Shown here: positions 23,974 to 31,887 of the stretch, in pieces
Layout: the number at the start of each line of letters is the position of its first letter
Numbering within the stretch: position 1 is the first letter of the stretch
Assembly: GCA_003612525.1 (NCBI GenBank)
Contig: RAZD01000011.1
Span: forward strand, 1 to 64,000
DNA length: 64,000 nucleotides
Reading direction: 5' to 3'
Origin: a bacterium C-53
GTDB taxonomy: Bacteria; Bacillota; Clostridia; Lachnospirales; Lachnospiraceae
Made by a program: the position numbers and the translations under genes
Notes under the pieces: generated by a model
Told to the model about the DNA's origin: nothing
Seen by the model: only the letters and a program-made list of their open reading frames with translations
Database searches by the model: none

Positions 23974-25023
23974 CTACTTATTTTCATTGCGGGCCTGAAG
24001 CGCCATCTTCGCCTGCAGGTTTCTCTGTGTCTGATCGATGACAACTGCAAGGATGATAACGAGTCCACGAATTACCTTCTGCCAGAACTCGGATACGCCG
24101 CACATAGTCATACCATCATTGATCACACCGATTACGAATGCACCGACTACCGTACCGAGAATCGTACCGGAACCGCCTGCCATAGATGTACCGCCAAGAA
24201 CCGTAGCTGCAATCGCATTCATCTCCCAGCCATCGCCGGATGCCGGATGCGCCGCCGAAAGCTGCGCCGTATTGATCATACCTACCCATGCCGCGCACAG
24301 ACCGGAGATTATGTATACTAAAATCTTAATTTTATCTGCCTTAATACCGGACAGTCTTGCCGATTTCTCATTGCCGCCCACACCAAGCACATGCCATCCG
24401 AAAGGCATCTTCTTTAACAGGATGACTGCGAGAACCGCAAGCACTGCAAACACATATACGCCCGCCGGTATGCTTGCAATGTTACTTCCCAATGTCTTAA
24501 ATCCGACATTTCCAAGTCCTTCATAACCGGCGATATCCGGGAATGTCGCACCGCCCGAACGTAAATTTGCAAGACCGCGGCAGACATACATCGTACCTAA
24601 AGTCGCAATAAACGGAGCAACATTCAGTTTTGTAATAATCAGACCGTTGACCAGGCCAATCAGTGCACCAAACAAAAGCATCAGGATTACGATAACCGGC
24701 ACACTGAAATACAACGTTACGCCGGCGAATTTCAGTGTCAGACCTTCCTGAATCAGGCCACCCGCAAGCATACCAATAAGGCCTACCACCGACCCTACCG
24801 ACAAGTCAATCCCGCCCGTAATAATGACAAAAGTCATACCCAGCGCCAGAATACCATACAACGCCACATGCTTTGCAATCATGGTCATCGTAGACGGGTC
24901 TAGAAAATTATCTTTTACAACGCTGAAAAATATAACCAGCAAGATCAAAACAATAAATGTACGCCCCTTTAACAGAGTCATCAACATTTGATTGGAATTC
25001 ATTTTCTTTGTTTTCATGTTCAA
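23974..25023 (-). CDS. Sugar ABC transporter permease (RbsC type)
   Basis: A 349-residue membrane protein with about nine to ten hydrophobic segments and the family signatures GMTFVIITGGIDLSVGSVVGL, GLVNGLIITKLNVAPFIATLGTM and NAIAATVLGGTSMAGGSGTILGTVVGAF. It forms the homodimeric channel of a CUT2-class monosaccharide importer with the ATPase encoded just upstream (gap 21 bases) and the receptor lipoprotein at 27264. Confidence 0.93.
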   Translation of the reverse strand: MNMKTKKMNSNQMLMTLLKGRTFIVLILLVIFFSVVKDNFLDPSTMTMIAKHVALYGILALGMTFVIITGGIDLSVGSVVGLIGMLAGGLIQEGLTLKFAGVTLYFSVPVIVILMLLFGALIGLVNGLIITKLNVAPFIATLGTMYVCRGLANLRSGGATFPDIAGYEGLGNVGFKTLGSNIASIPAGVYVFAVLAVLAVILLKKMPFGWHVLGVGGNEKSARLSGIKADKIKILVYIISGLCAAWVGMINTAQLSAAHPASGDGWEMNAIAATVLGGTSMAGGSGTILGTVVGAFVIGVINDGMTMCGVSEFWQKVIRGLVIILAVVIDQTQRNLQAKMALQARNENK

Positions 25024-25044
25024 CCTCCATTTATCCTTCCCGCT

Positions 25045-26583
25045 TTATGAATGCGCGCCTGTGCCGAGTCCGGCATAGGATGCCCGTACCAGTGCGTCTT
25101 CCGTGATTTCATCATCATTCAGTTCGCCCGTACATTTTCCATTTGACAGAATATAAATTCTGTCCGCAATTGCCATAATTTCCTTAAGCTCAGATGAGAT
25201 CACAATAATAGACAAACCGCGCTCCGCATAATCATGGATAATTTCAAATACCTCCGTCTTCGCACCGATATCAATACCTCTCGACGGCTCATCTAAAAGC
25301 AGTATGGTCGGGTCTGTCAGGATACCCTTTCCGATAACGACTTTCTGCTGATTTCCGCCCGACAGCGACAAGATGGGAAGTTTCTTATCCGCTACCTTGA
25401 TATGTATATCCTGAATCTGTGCATCCACCGCTTTTTCTTCCGCCTTTGTATCCAGGAAAAGACCTTTGACATATTTCTTCATCGAAGCAATGGAAGTATT
25501 TTTGCAGATATCAAGCGTCTGAATCAATCCCTGTCTCTGGCGGTCCTCCGGCACAATTGCAAATCCGTTCTTAATCTGATCGGAAATGCTCTTAATCTGC
25601 AATTTCTCACCTTTGTAAATCACTTCGCCCGTATGCTCCGGGTGCATCCCCATCAGGCATTCAAACAGTTCGCTGCGCCCTGCTCCCAAAAGCCCGTAAA
25701 TTCCCAGTACCTCGCCTTTCTTTAAATGCATATTGACATTATCAAGAAGATATCCTCCGCCTTTTTTCGGAAGCGTCAGGCCTTTGATTTCCAGAATTTT
25801 TTCCGCTTTCTTTAAATCAATCGTCCGCTCAAACCTGTGGTACTGTGTATTTTTACCCACCATATTTTCTACAATCCAGCTAAGCTCAATGTCCTTGACA
25901 TCCGCATCCGCCACATATTTTCCATCACGAAGAACTGTTACATGGTCACCGATCTCCATGATCTCCTCAAGACGATGGGAAATATACACGATAGAAATGC
26001 CATCCGCCATCAGCTCCCGCATAATCTTAAAAAGCACTTTTACTTCCGCCGCCGACAAAGAGGAAGTCGGCTCATCCATAATCAGCACTTTCAGATCATC
26101 CTGAATCAGATTTCTGGCAATTTCCACCATCTGCTGCTGTCCCACCCGGAGATCTCCCACCAACGTATCCGTAGGAATTTCGTGTTCCAGTCTCTTCAGT
26201 ATCTTCTCAGCGCCTGCCACATGCACTTTATCATCAAGGAACAGACCCTTTTTCTGTTCATGGTTCATATAAATATTCTGATACACCGTCAGGTTCGGAA
26301 ACAGGCTCAGCTCCTGATGGATAATGCCGATTCCTTTCTCCCTTGCCGCCGTCGTATCCTTGAAATACACTTCTTCCCCGCCCATGTACATTTTGCCGCT
26401 CGACGGCTGCTCAATGCCGGCAATCATCTTCATCAACGTGGATTTGCCGGCGCCGTTTTCACCGATCAGCACGTTTACTTTTCCTTTTAGCAAGTCAAAA
26501 GAAACTCCGTCAAGCGCTTTTGTACCGGGATATATTTTATCTATTTTTTCACAGTGGAGAACAACATCCGGTTTATCAAACAT
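25045..26583 (-). CDS. Sugar ABC transporter ATP-binding protein (RbsA type)
   Basis: A 512-residue double ATPase. The first half has Walker A GENGAGKST, a signature-like LRVGQQQMVEIARNL, and Walker B VLIMDEPTSSL. The second half has a degenerate Walker A (GLLGAGRSE), the signature LSGGNQQKVVIGK, and Walker B ILLLDEPSRGID. This asymmetry is normal for the RbsA/MglA family. It pairs with the permease at 23974. Confidence 0.94.
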   Translation of the reverse strand: MFDKPDVVLHCEKIDKIYPGTKALDGVSFDLLKGKVNVLIGENGAGKSTLMKMIAGIEQPSSGKMYMGGEEVYFKDTTAAREKGIGIIHQELSLFPNLTVYQNIYMNHEQKKGLFLDDKVHVAGAEKILKRLEHEIPTDTLVGDLRVGQQQMVEIARNLIQDDLKVLIMDEPTSSLSAAEVKVLFKIMRELMADGISIVYISHRLEEIMEIGDHVTVLRDGKYVADADVKDIELSWIVENMVGKNTQYHRFERTIDLKKAEKILEIKGLTLPKKGGGYLLDNVNMHLKKGEVLGIYGLLGAGRSELFECLMGMHPEHTGEVIYKGEKLQIKSISDQIKNGFAIVPEDRQRQGLIQTLDICKNTSIASMKKYVKGLFLDTKAEEKAVDAQIQDIHIKVADKKLPILSLSGGNQQKVVIGKGILTDPTILLLDEPSRGIDIGAKTEVFEIIHDYAERGLSIIVISSELKEIMAIADRIYILSNGKCTGELNDDEITEDALVRASYAGLGTGAHS

Positions 26584-26597
26584 AATGCTCCTCCTTC

Positions 26598-27176
26598 TTA
26601 TTCAATCGTCATTTCCACAGGTGTAATCACAACTTTTCCAGCGCTCTCGGAAGCCGCTCCCACAAAGGTAACCGTCTTTCCGGCCACACCCGCATCAATT
26701 GCAAGCGGAGCCACAACCTGTGCATCCACCTCTTTATTCAATGCTTTCGCATACTGAGACCACTCAGTCTGATTCGTAAAATCCTGGAATCCTTTTAAGG
26801 TCTGCGTATCACGAAGCGTTGTGCCTGAATAAACGCCGCCCGCCTGAATCTGGACTTCACCGTCATATCCGTCGATTTCCACTAATAAATAATGTTTCGG
26901 CGTATCCGTATTAAATTCCTTTATTGTCGCCGTACCGCTTACAGCCGTGCCTTCACCCAGCCCACTGCCAATTGCCGTGGCAGCATCCGCAGCATTCGCC
27001 TTCATCTCATCTACCACAGCTGTCCAGTCATTGCTTGACTCTGCGCTTGAATCAAATTCCTGTTTACCCGTAAAAGAACTTTCCTGCCCGATCGGAACAA
27101 CTGTTACAATACCGCATGCTGTCATGCTCACTGTCATCATAACTGCCGTAATCATAATAACCAGTTTTTTCTTCAT
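26598..27176 (-). CDS. DUF2291 family lipoprotein
   Basis: A 192-residue protein with a lipoprotein signal (MITAVMMTVSMTAC, Cys21) followed by VVPIGQ and a beta-rich body. DUF2291 proteins are found almost only inside sugar ABC transporter operons, between receptor and ATPase genes, as here; their role is unknown. The start at 27176 is preceded by GGAGAAGGA. An alternative longer frame from 27206 adds a basic stretch without a ribosome site. Confidence 0.85.
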   Translation of the reverse strand: MKKKLVIMITAVMMTVSMTACGIVTVVPIGQESSFTGKQEFDSSAESSNDWTAVVDEMKANAADAATAIGSGLGEGTAVSGTATIKEFNTDTPKHYLLVEIDGYDGEVQIQAGGVYSGTTLRDTQTLKGFQDFTNQTEWSQYAKALNKEVDAQVVAPLAIDAGVAGKTVTFVGAASESAGKVVITPVEMTIE

Positions 27177-27263
27177 ATTCCTTCTCCTATCGTCCCGTTT
27201 TGACAAAAAGGAAGCACCGCCATGCGGCGCCTCCCTTTCACTATTCCATAAAGCCCATTCGAA

Positions 27264-28346
27264 TTATTCCGTATAAACAAATGCAGATAACTTCTCTACA
27301 TTATCAGCTGTGATAGCCACACAGGGAACCAGCTGTTTCTCTTCTGCAGGAGCCGTTCCTTTCAGATAAGCGTCTGCCTGCTCTACAGCCATTTCCGTGA
27401 TCTTTGCGATCTGCTGAAGCGCTGTACCAACCATGTTGCCGGACTTAATATAATTTGCCGCATCATCAGAACCATCTACACCGATAATCTTCACATCATC
27501 ACGTCCTGCATCGATACATGCCTGAACTGCGCCACATGCCATTGTATCATTGCCACAGATAATGCCTGTAATCTCAGGATTGGACTGAAGGATTGCTTCC
27601 GCCTTCTCATAGCCCTGTGTCTGATCCCAGTTTGCTGACTGCTGAGCTACCATTTCCATATCCGGATACTCGTCGATTACGGAATGGAAGTTCTCGGAAC
27701 GTACCTGGCAGTTTGTATCAGATTCAAGTCCAAGAAGCTCTGCATATTTTCCTTCATAGCCCATAGCCTCAACCCATGCTTCTGCGATTGCTGCCGCACC
27801 CTGCGCATTATCTGCAACAAGCTGTGCAACTGCAAGACCGGACTGATTGATCTCGCGGTCTACTAAGAAAGTAGGGATTCCGGCATCATACGCTTTCTGG
27901 ATTGCCTCGATCGAAGCATCTGCACCAGCATTATCACAAACAATCGCTGCTGCGCCGTCTGCGATTGCAGCCTCAAACATTTCAAGCTGTGTAGCCGCAT
28001 CATCATCATGGGAGAAGCATTTTACTTCATAACCAAGCTCCGTACCCTTTGCTGTAGCGATGTCCTGTACTGTCTTGAAGTATGCATTGGATGTAGAAGG
28101 TGTGATGCAATAAATGATATTGCTGCCGCCGCCCGGCAATAACTCACCTGATGCCGCTTCCTCTTCCGCTGGCGCTTCCTCCTCTGCAGGAGCCTCTGCT
28201 TCTTCCGCAGGCGCTTCTTCCTCTGCAGGCGCTTCCTCTGCAGGCGCTTCTGTCGGAGCTGCTTCCTGTGGCGTGCTGCCGCAGCCGACCAACATAGCTG
28301 CCACCATTGCTGTGCTTAAAAGTGCTGCTAAAAATTTCTTTCTCAT
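27264..28346 (-). CDS. Sugar-binding lipoprotein (RbsB/CUT2 receptor)
   Basis: A 360-residue receptor. It has a lipoprotein signal (LAALLSTAMVAAMLVGC, Cys22), then a 45-residue tether made almost only of Glu, Ala and Pro (repeats of APAEEE), then a periplasmic-binding-protein type 1 fold (IIYCITPSTSNAYFKTVQD, IPTFLVDREIN, ITGIICGNDTMACGAVQAC, KIIGVDGSDDAA). It should capture a pentose or similar monosaccharide outside the cell and deliver it to the RbsA/RbsC-type transporter. First gene of the operon; the promoter lies 67 bases upstream. Confidence 0.93.
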   Translation of the reverse strand: MRKKFLAALLSTAMVAAMLVGCGSTPQEAAPTEAPAEEAPAEEEAPAEEAEAPAEEEAPAEEEAASGELLPGGGSNIIYCITPSTSNAYFKTVQDIATAKGTELGYEVKCFSHDDDAATQLEMFEAAIADGAAAIVCDNAGADASIEAIQKAYDAGIPTFLVDREINQSGLAVAQLVADNAQGAAAIAEAWVEAMGYEGKYAELLGLESDTNCQVRSENFHSVIDEYPDMEMVAQQSANWDQTQGYEKAEAILQSNPEITGIICGNDTMACGAVQACIDAGRDDVKIIGVDGSDDAANYIKSGNMVGTALQQIAKITEMAVEQADAYLKGTAPAEEKQLVPCVAITADNVEKLSAFVYTE

Positions 28347-28381
28347 ACTTTTTCCTCCTTCAATATTTGTGAAAAATTTTA

Positions 28382-28463
28382 CAACCGTTCCGGTTGTTTG
28401 TATGTGATTAGTATTATAAATATTTATATATATTTTTCAATACTTTTTAGATTAAAAATCTAA
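28382..28463 (-). promoter_or_regulatory. Promoter and palindromic operators of the 11-gene sugar operon
   Basis: On the minus strand TTGAAA (28435-28440) and TATAAT (28413-28418) are 16 bases apart. Downstream, at about +10 to +25, is a perfect palindrome CAACCG-GAA-CGGTTG (28382-28396), the form and place expected of a LacI-family operator. Upstream of the -35, TTAGATT-TTT-AATCTAA (28447-28463) is a second perfect palindrome, suited to an activator or a second repressor site. Confidence 0.78.
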
Positions 28464-28657
28464 TTTTGACGAATTTCACATTTATATGTATTGATTTTTG
28501 GTATAATTGCACATAGTTTTTGGCCATATTTCTTTTTATCTGCCTATCAATCCACTGTTTTATATAAATATTCATATTAAATATTTATATAAATATTTAT
28601 ATATTGTATTCTAAATATAATATATTTTTCTCTACTATAGTTAGATTTCAAAAATAC
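28464..28657. other. AT-rich intergenic stretch, no gene seen
   Basis: About 200 bases of very AT-rich sequence with repeated AAATATTTATATA blocks (28560-28610). A TATAAT at 28502-28507 on the plus strand lacks a good -35 at the proper distance. Any plus-strand transcript from it would end at the hairpin 28658-28695. I see no protein-coding frame. Confidence 0.4.
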
Positions 28658-28695
28658 AAAAACGCTATGAGAGCTCATGCACTCATAGCGTTTTT
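28658..28695. terminator. Bidirectional terminator
   Basis: A perfect 14-base inverted repeat (28658-28671 with 28682-28695), AAAAACGCTATGAG/CTCATAGCGTTTTT, with T runs on both strands. On the minus strand it closes the small hydrophobic ORF. Confidence 0.88.
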
Positions 28696-28708
28696 TTACG
28701 GGAAACAG

Positions 28709-28801
28709 TTACTTCCTGCAAATTGTGTTGCCAACGATAAGAATTGTAAAAATATCAATAATAATAACTCCAATTATGATATACACAAATTGTAAATACA
28801 T
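28709..28801 (-). CDS. Possible small hydrophobic peptide (30 residues)
   Basis: An ATG-started 30-codon frame encodes an almost entirely hydrophobic peptide: FVYIIIGVIIIDIFTILIVG followed by a short polar tail NTICRK. This is one membrane helix with a basic end, as in type I toxin peptides or small membrane regulators. It stops 14 bases before a strong bidirectional terminator. Against it: no clear ribosome site, only a palindrome TTGTAA-TACG-TTACAA (28815-28830) upstream. Confidence 0.35.
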   Translation of the reverse strand: MYLQFVYIIIGVIIIDIFTILIVGNTICRK

Positions 28802-28945
28802 TTATTCGATTTTTTTGTAATACGTTACAAATTTATCCATATTATGAATTTTCTTTTTTCATTAATATATAGTAGTTGTCGATGATTCTTATCATATGGT
28901 ATAAAGCGCCACTCAATCGCCCCGTTATAAGCGGCATTAAAAAAC

Positions 28946-28983
28946 ACGAAAAAGAAGGGTCCACCACCTACCGTGATGAACCC
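28946..28983 (-). terminator. Terminator of ppdK / the downstream structured RNA
   Basis: On the minus strand GGGTTCATCAC pairs fully (with G-U) with GTGGTGGACCC across loop GGTAG (28957-28983), followed by TTCTTTTTC. It lies about 230 bases beyond the ppdK stop. Confidence 0.85.
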
Positions 28984-29206
28984 CGCCAATCCTTAAAAAC
29001 CTTGATTTTAAGCCATTCTTCAATACTTTTGCCCACAAGAGCCCAACTACGCCATACTCCATCCAATCCACAAACTGTCTTCGACAGTTCACTTCATGTC
29101 GGCCACGGGTTTCCCCCTATGCATCCATCCGGATAAATGCTCTGGCGTACAAGCTTTCCGCCGCCTTTATCCTTCTGTATGCGCAGGCTCATCGCCTACA
29201 CGCATA
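28984..29206 (-). ncRNA. Candidate structured non-coding RNA downstream of ppdK
   Basis: The minus strand between the ppdK stop and the terminator at 28957 is rich in short stems. These are TATGCG..AGGC/GCCTGCGCATA (29178-29206), GGCG/CGCC with loop GAAAGCTTGTA, GGGG-GAAA-CCC, a perfect AACTGTC-GAA-GACAGTT, and CTTAAAA/TTTTTAAG just before the terminator. Base composition is G-rich on this strand (about 55% G+C, many purines), unlike the flanking AT-rich spacer. No coding frame on either strand looks like a protein. Size (about 220 bases) and density of GNRA-like loops fit a conserved RNA such as the raiA-motif class, which I name only as something to test. Confidence 0.5.
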
Positions 29207-29211
29207 TAACA

Positions 29212-31833
29212 TCAATTCTGAATCGCCGCCTGTGCCGCCGCAAGTCTCGCAATCGGCACCCGGAACGGACTGCATGATACATAATCCAAACCGATCTTAT
29301 GACAGAATTCCACCGATGACGGGTCGCCGCCATGCTCACCGCAGATACCACAGTGAAGGGACGCATTGACTTCCCTTCCTGACTCAATCGCCATTTTCAT
29401 AAGTTTTCCTACGCCGGAATGGTCAAGTTTTGCAAACGGGTCATTTTCAAAAATCTTCGCGTCATAATATGCTTCTAAGAACTTGCCCGCATCGTCACGT
29501 GAAAATCCATATGTCATCTGCGTCAGATCGTTCGTTCCAAAGCAGAAGAACTCCGCATCCGATGCAATCTCATCTGCCGTAAGCGCCGCTCTCGGAATCT
29601 CAATCATTGTACCTACTTCATATTTCAGTTCCATACCGGACGAAGCGATCTCTTCATCCGCCGTCTGAACCACAATCTTCTTTACATATTTAAATTCCTT
29701 GTTATCTCCAACAAGCGGAATCATGATTTCAGGAACAACATCCCAGTCCGCATGAGCCTTTTTCACATTGATTGCCGCACGGATCACAGCTTTTGTCTGC
29801 ATCTTTGCAATCTCAGGATAAGTAACGGTCAGACGGCATCCTCTATGTCCCATCATAGGATTGGTCTCATGAAGAGAAGCGATCATCGAGCGGATTTCCT
29901 CCCTGCTCTTGCCCTTCGCCTCGGCCAGTCTGTCAATATCCGCATCCTCCGTCGGAACAAATTCATGCAGAGGCGGGTCCAAGAAACGGATGGTCACAGG
30001 ATTGCCCTCCATCACCTCGTAAAGTTTCTCAAAATCACCCTGCTGAAGCGGAAGAATCTTATCAAGAGCCGCTTCCCTCTCCTCCTGCGTGTCGGAGCAG
30101 ATCATCTCGCGGAATGCTTCAATTCTGTTCTCTTCAAAGAACATATGCTCCGTACGGCAGAGTCCGATCCCTTCCGCGCCAAGCTCCCTTGCCTTCTTCG
30201 CGTCAGCAGGCGTATCTGCATTCGTCCTTACCTTAAGCGTCCTGTACTTATCCGCCCATGCCATGATTCTTCCAAACTCACCGGCAATCGTTGCATCTAC
30301 TGTCCGTATCGCGCCGTCATAAATATTGCCTGTCGTACCATCAAAGGAAATCACATCGCCTTCATGATACTCCTTGCCCGCCAGAATAAATTTCTTATTC
30401 GCCTCGTCCATATGGATAGCGGAACAACCGGATACACAGCAGGCTCCCATACCTCTTGCCACAACCGCCGCATGGCTTGTCATACCGCCTCTGACAGTCA
30501 GGATACCCTGTGCCGCCTTCATACCCTCAATGTCCTCAGGGGAAGTCTCAAGACGTACCAGCACGACCTTCTCTCCTCTTGCTGCCCATGCTTTCGCATC
30601 TTCCGCCGTAAATACGATTTTTCCGCATGCCGCACCAGGCGCCGCCGCCAATGCTTTTGCAACAGGTTCCGCATTCTTTAACGCCTCCGCATCAAACTGA
30701 GGATGAAGAAGGGAATCCAGGTTTCTGGGATCAATCATGGATACGGCCTTCTCCTCGGAAATCATTCCCTCATCCACCAGATCACATGCGATCTTAAGAG
30801 CCGCTTTCGCCGTCCTCTTTCCGTTTCGTGTCTGTAACATATAGAGATGTTTATCTTCAATCGTAAATTCCATATCCTGCATATCGCGGTAATGGTCTTC
30901 AAGCGTATTGCAGATATCCACAAACTGCGCAAATACCTCCGGCATTGTATCCGCAAGCTGTGCGATCGGCTGCGGTGTGCGCACGCCTGCCACTACATCC
31001 TCACCCTGTGCATTCATGAGGAATTCACCCATAAGTTCCTTCTCGCCCGTCGCCGGATTTCTTGTAAACGCAACACCGGTACCGGATGTTTCTCCCATAT
31101 TTCCAAATGCCATCATCTGGACATTGACAGCTGTTCCCCAGGAATAAGGGATGTCATTGTCTCTCCTATATACATTGGCACGCGGGTTGTCCCAGGAACG
31201 GAACACTGCCTTTACCGCACCAAGAAGCTGTTCCTTCGGGTCCGAAGGGAAATCTTCTCCGATCTTTTCCTTATATTCCGCCTTAAACTGATTTGCAAGT
31301 TCCTTTAAATCCTCCGCTGTCAGATCAACGTCCTGAACAATGCCCTTCTCGTCTTTCATCTCATCAATCAGTTCTTCAAAGTATTTCTTGCCAACTTCCA
31401 TTACAACATCGGAATACATCTGGATAAATCTTCTGTAGCAGTCCCATGCCCAGCGCGGATTCCCGGATTTTGCAGCCAAAACTTCCACAACTTCTTCATT
31501 TAACCCCAGATTCAGAATGGTATCCATCATACCCGGCATTGACGCCCTTGCACCGGAACGGACAGATACGAGAAGCGGATTCTCTTTATCACCGAATTTC
31601 TTTCCGGTAATCTCCTCCATCTTCTCAATGTACTCCATGATCTGTCCCATGATTTCATCGTTAATCTGCTTTCCGTCCTCATAGTATTGTGTACAGGCTT
31701 CCGTTGTGATCGTGAATCCCTGCGGCACCGGAAGATTCAGGTTCGTCATCTCAGCCAGATTTGCGCCCTTTCCTCCCAGAAGATTGCGCATGTCTGCGCT
31801 GCCTTCCGTAAACAAATACACCCATTTTTTCAT
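29212..31833 (-). CDS. ppdK: Pyruvate, phosphate dikinase
   Basis: An 873-residue enzyme interconverting PEP, AMP and PPi with pyruvate, ATP and Pi. The ATP-grasp N-terminal domain has GGKGANLAEMTNL, RSGARASMPGMMDTILNLGL and RRFIQMYSDVVM. The swivelling phosphohistidine domain has GGMTSHAAVVARGMG (catalytic His). The C-terminal PEP domain has FCFGTNDLTQMTYGFSRDD and LHCGICGEHGGDP. Full length for the bacterial form. It has a GGAGGG site 7 bases before the start and lies 54 bases after the activase gene. Anaerobes often use it in glycolysis with pyrophosphate economy; it may handle PEP from DHAP released by the neighbouring fucose pathway. Confidence 0.97.
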   Translation of the reverse strand: MKKWVYLFTEGSADMRNLLGGKGANLAEMTNLNLPVPQGFTITTEACTQYYEDGKQINDEIMGQIMEYIEKMEEITGKKFGDKENPLLVSVRSGARASMPGMMDTILNLGLNEEVVEVLAAKSGNPRWAWDCYRRFIQMYSDVVMEVGKKYFEELIDEMKDEKGIVQDVDLTAEDLKELANQFKAEYKEKIGEDFPSDPKEQLLGAVKAVFRSWDNPRANVYRRDNDIPYSWGTAVNVQMMAFGNMGETSGTGVAFTRNPATGEKELMGEFLMNAQGEDVVAGVRTPQPIAQLADTMPEVFAQFVDICNTLEDHYRDMQDMEFTIEDKHLYMLQTRNGKRTAKAALKIACDLVDEGMISEEKAVSMIDPRNLDSLLHPQFDAEALKNAEPVAKALAAAPGAACGKIVFTAEDAKAWAARGEKVVLVRLETSPEDIEGMKAAQGILTVRGGMTSHAAVVARGMGACCVSGCSAIHMDEANKKFILAGKEYHEGDVISFDGTTGNIYDGAIRTVDATIAGEFGRIMAWADKYRTLKVRTNADTPADAKKARELGAEGIGLCRTEHMFFEENRIEAFREMICSDTQEEREAALDKILPLQQGDFEKLYEVMEGNPVTIRFLDPPLHEFVPTEDADIDRLAEAKGKSREEIRSMIASLHETNPMMGHRGCRLTVTYPEIAKMQTKAVIRAAINVKKAHADWDVVPEIMIPLVGDNKEFKYVKKIVVQTADEEIASSGMELKYEVGTMIEIPRAALTADEIASDAEFFCFGTNDLTQMTYGFSRDDAGKFLEAYYDAKIFENDPFAKLDHSGVGKLMKMAIESGREVNASLHCGICGEHGGDPSSVEFCHKIGLDYVSCSPFRVPIARLAAAQAAIQN

Positions 31834-31887
31834 TCCAAATACCCTCCGTTTTCTTTTGTTCTATGCTGTTTTTATAAGTTATCTTTT

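Noticed and set aside
28140-28260. Tandem short DNA repeats that could suggest a CRISPR-like or minisatellite array
   Set aside because: They lie in frame inside the receptor gene and encode the Glu/Ala/Pro tether; there are no spacers.
28876-29136. An 86-codon plus-strand frame after the small hydrophobic ORF
   Set aside because: It is antisense to the structured RNA and its terminator and has no ribosome site; the constraint here looks like RNA structure rather than codons.
29752-30681. A 309-codon plus-strand frame inside ppdK
   Set aside because: Shadow of ppdK on the opposite strand; composition rich in Arg, His and Cys is typical of antisense frames.
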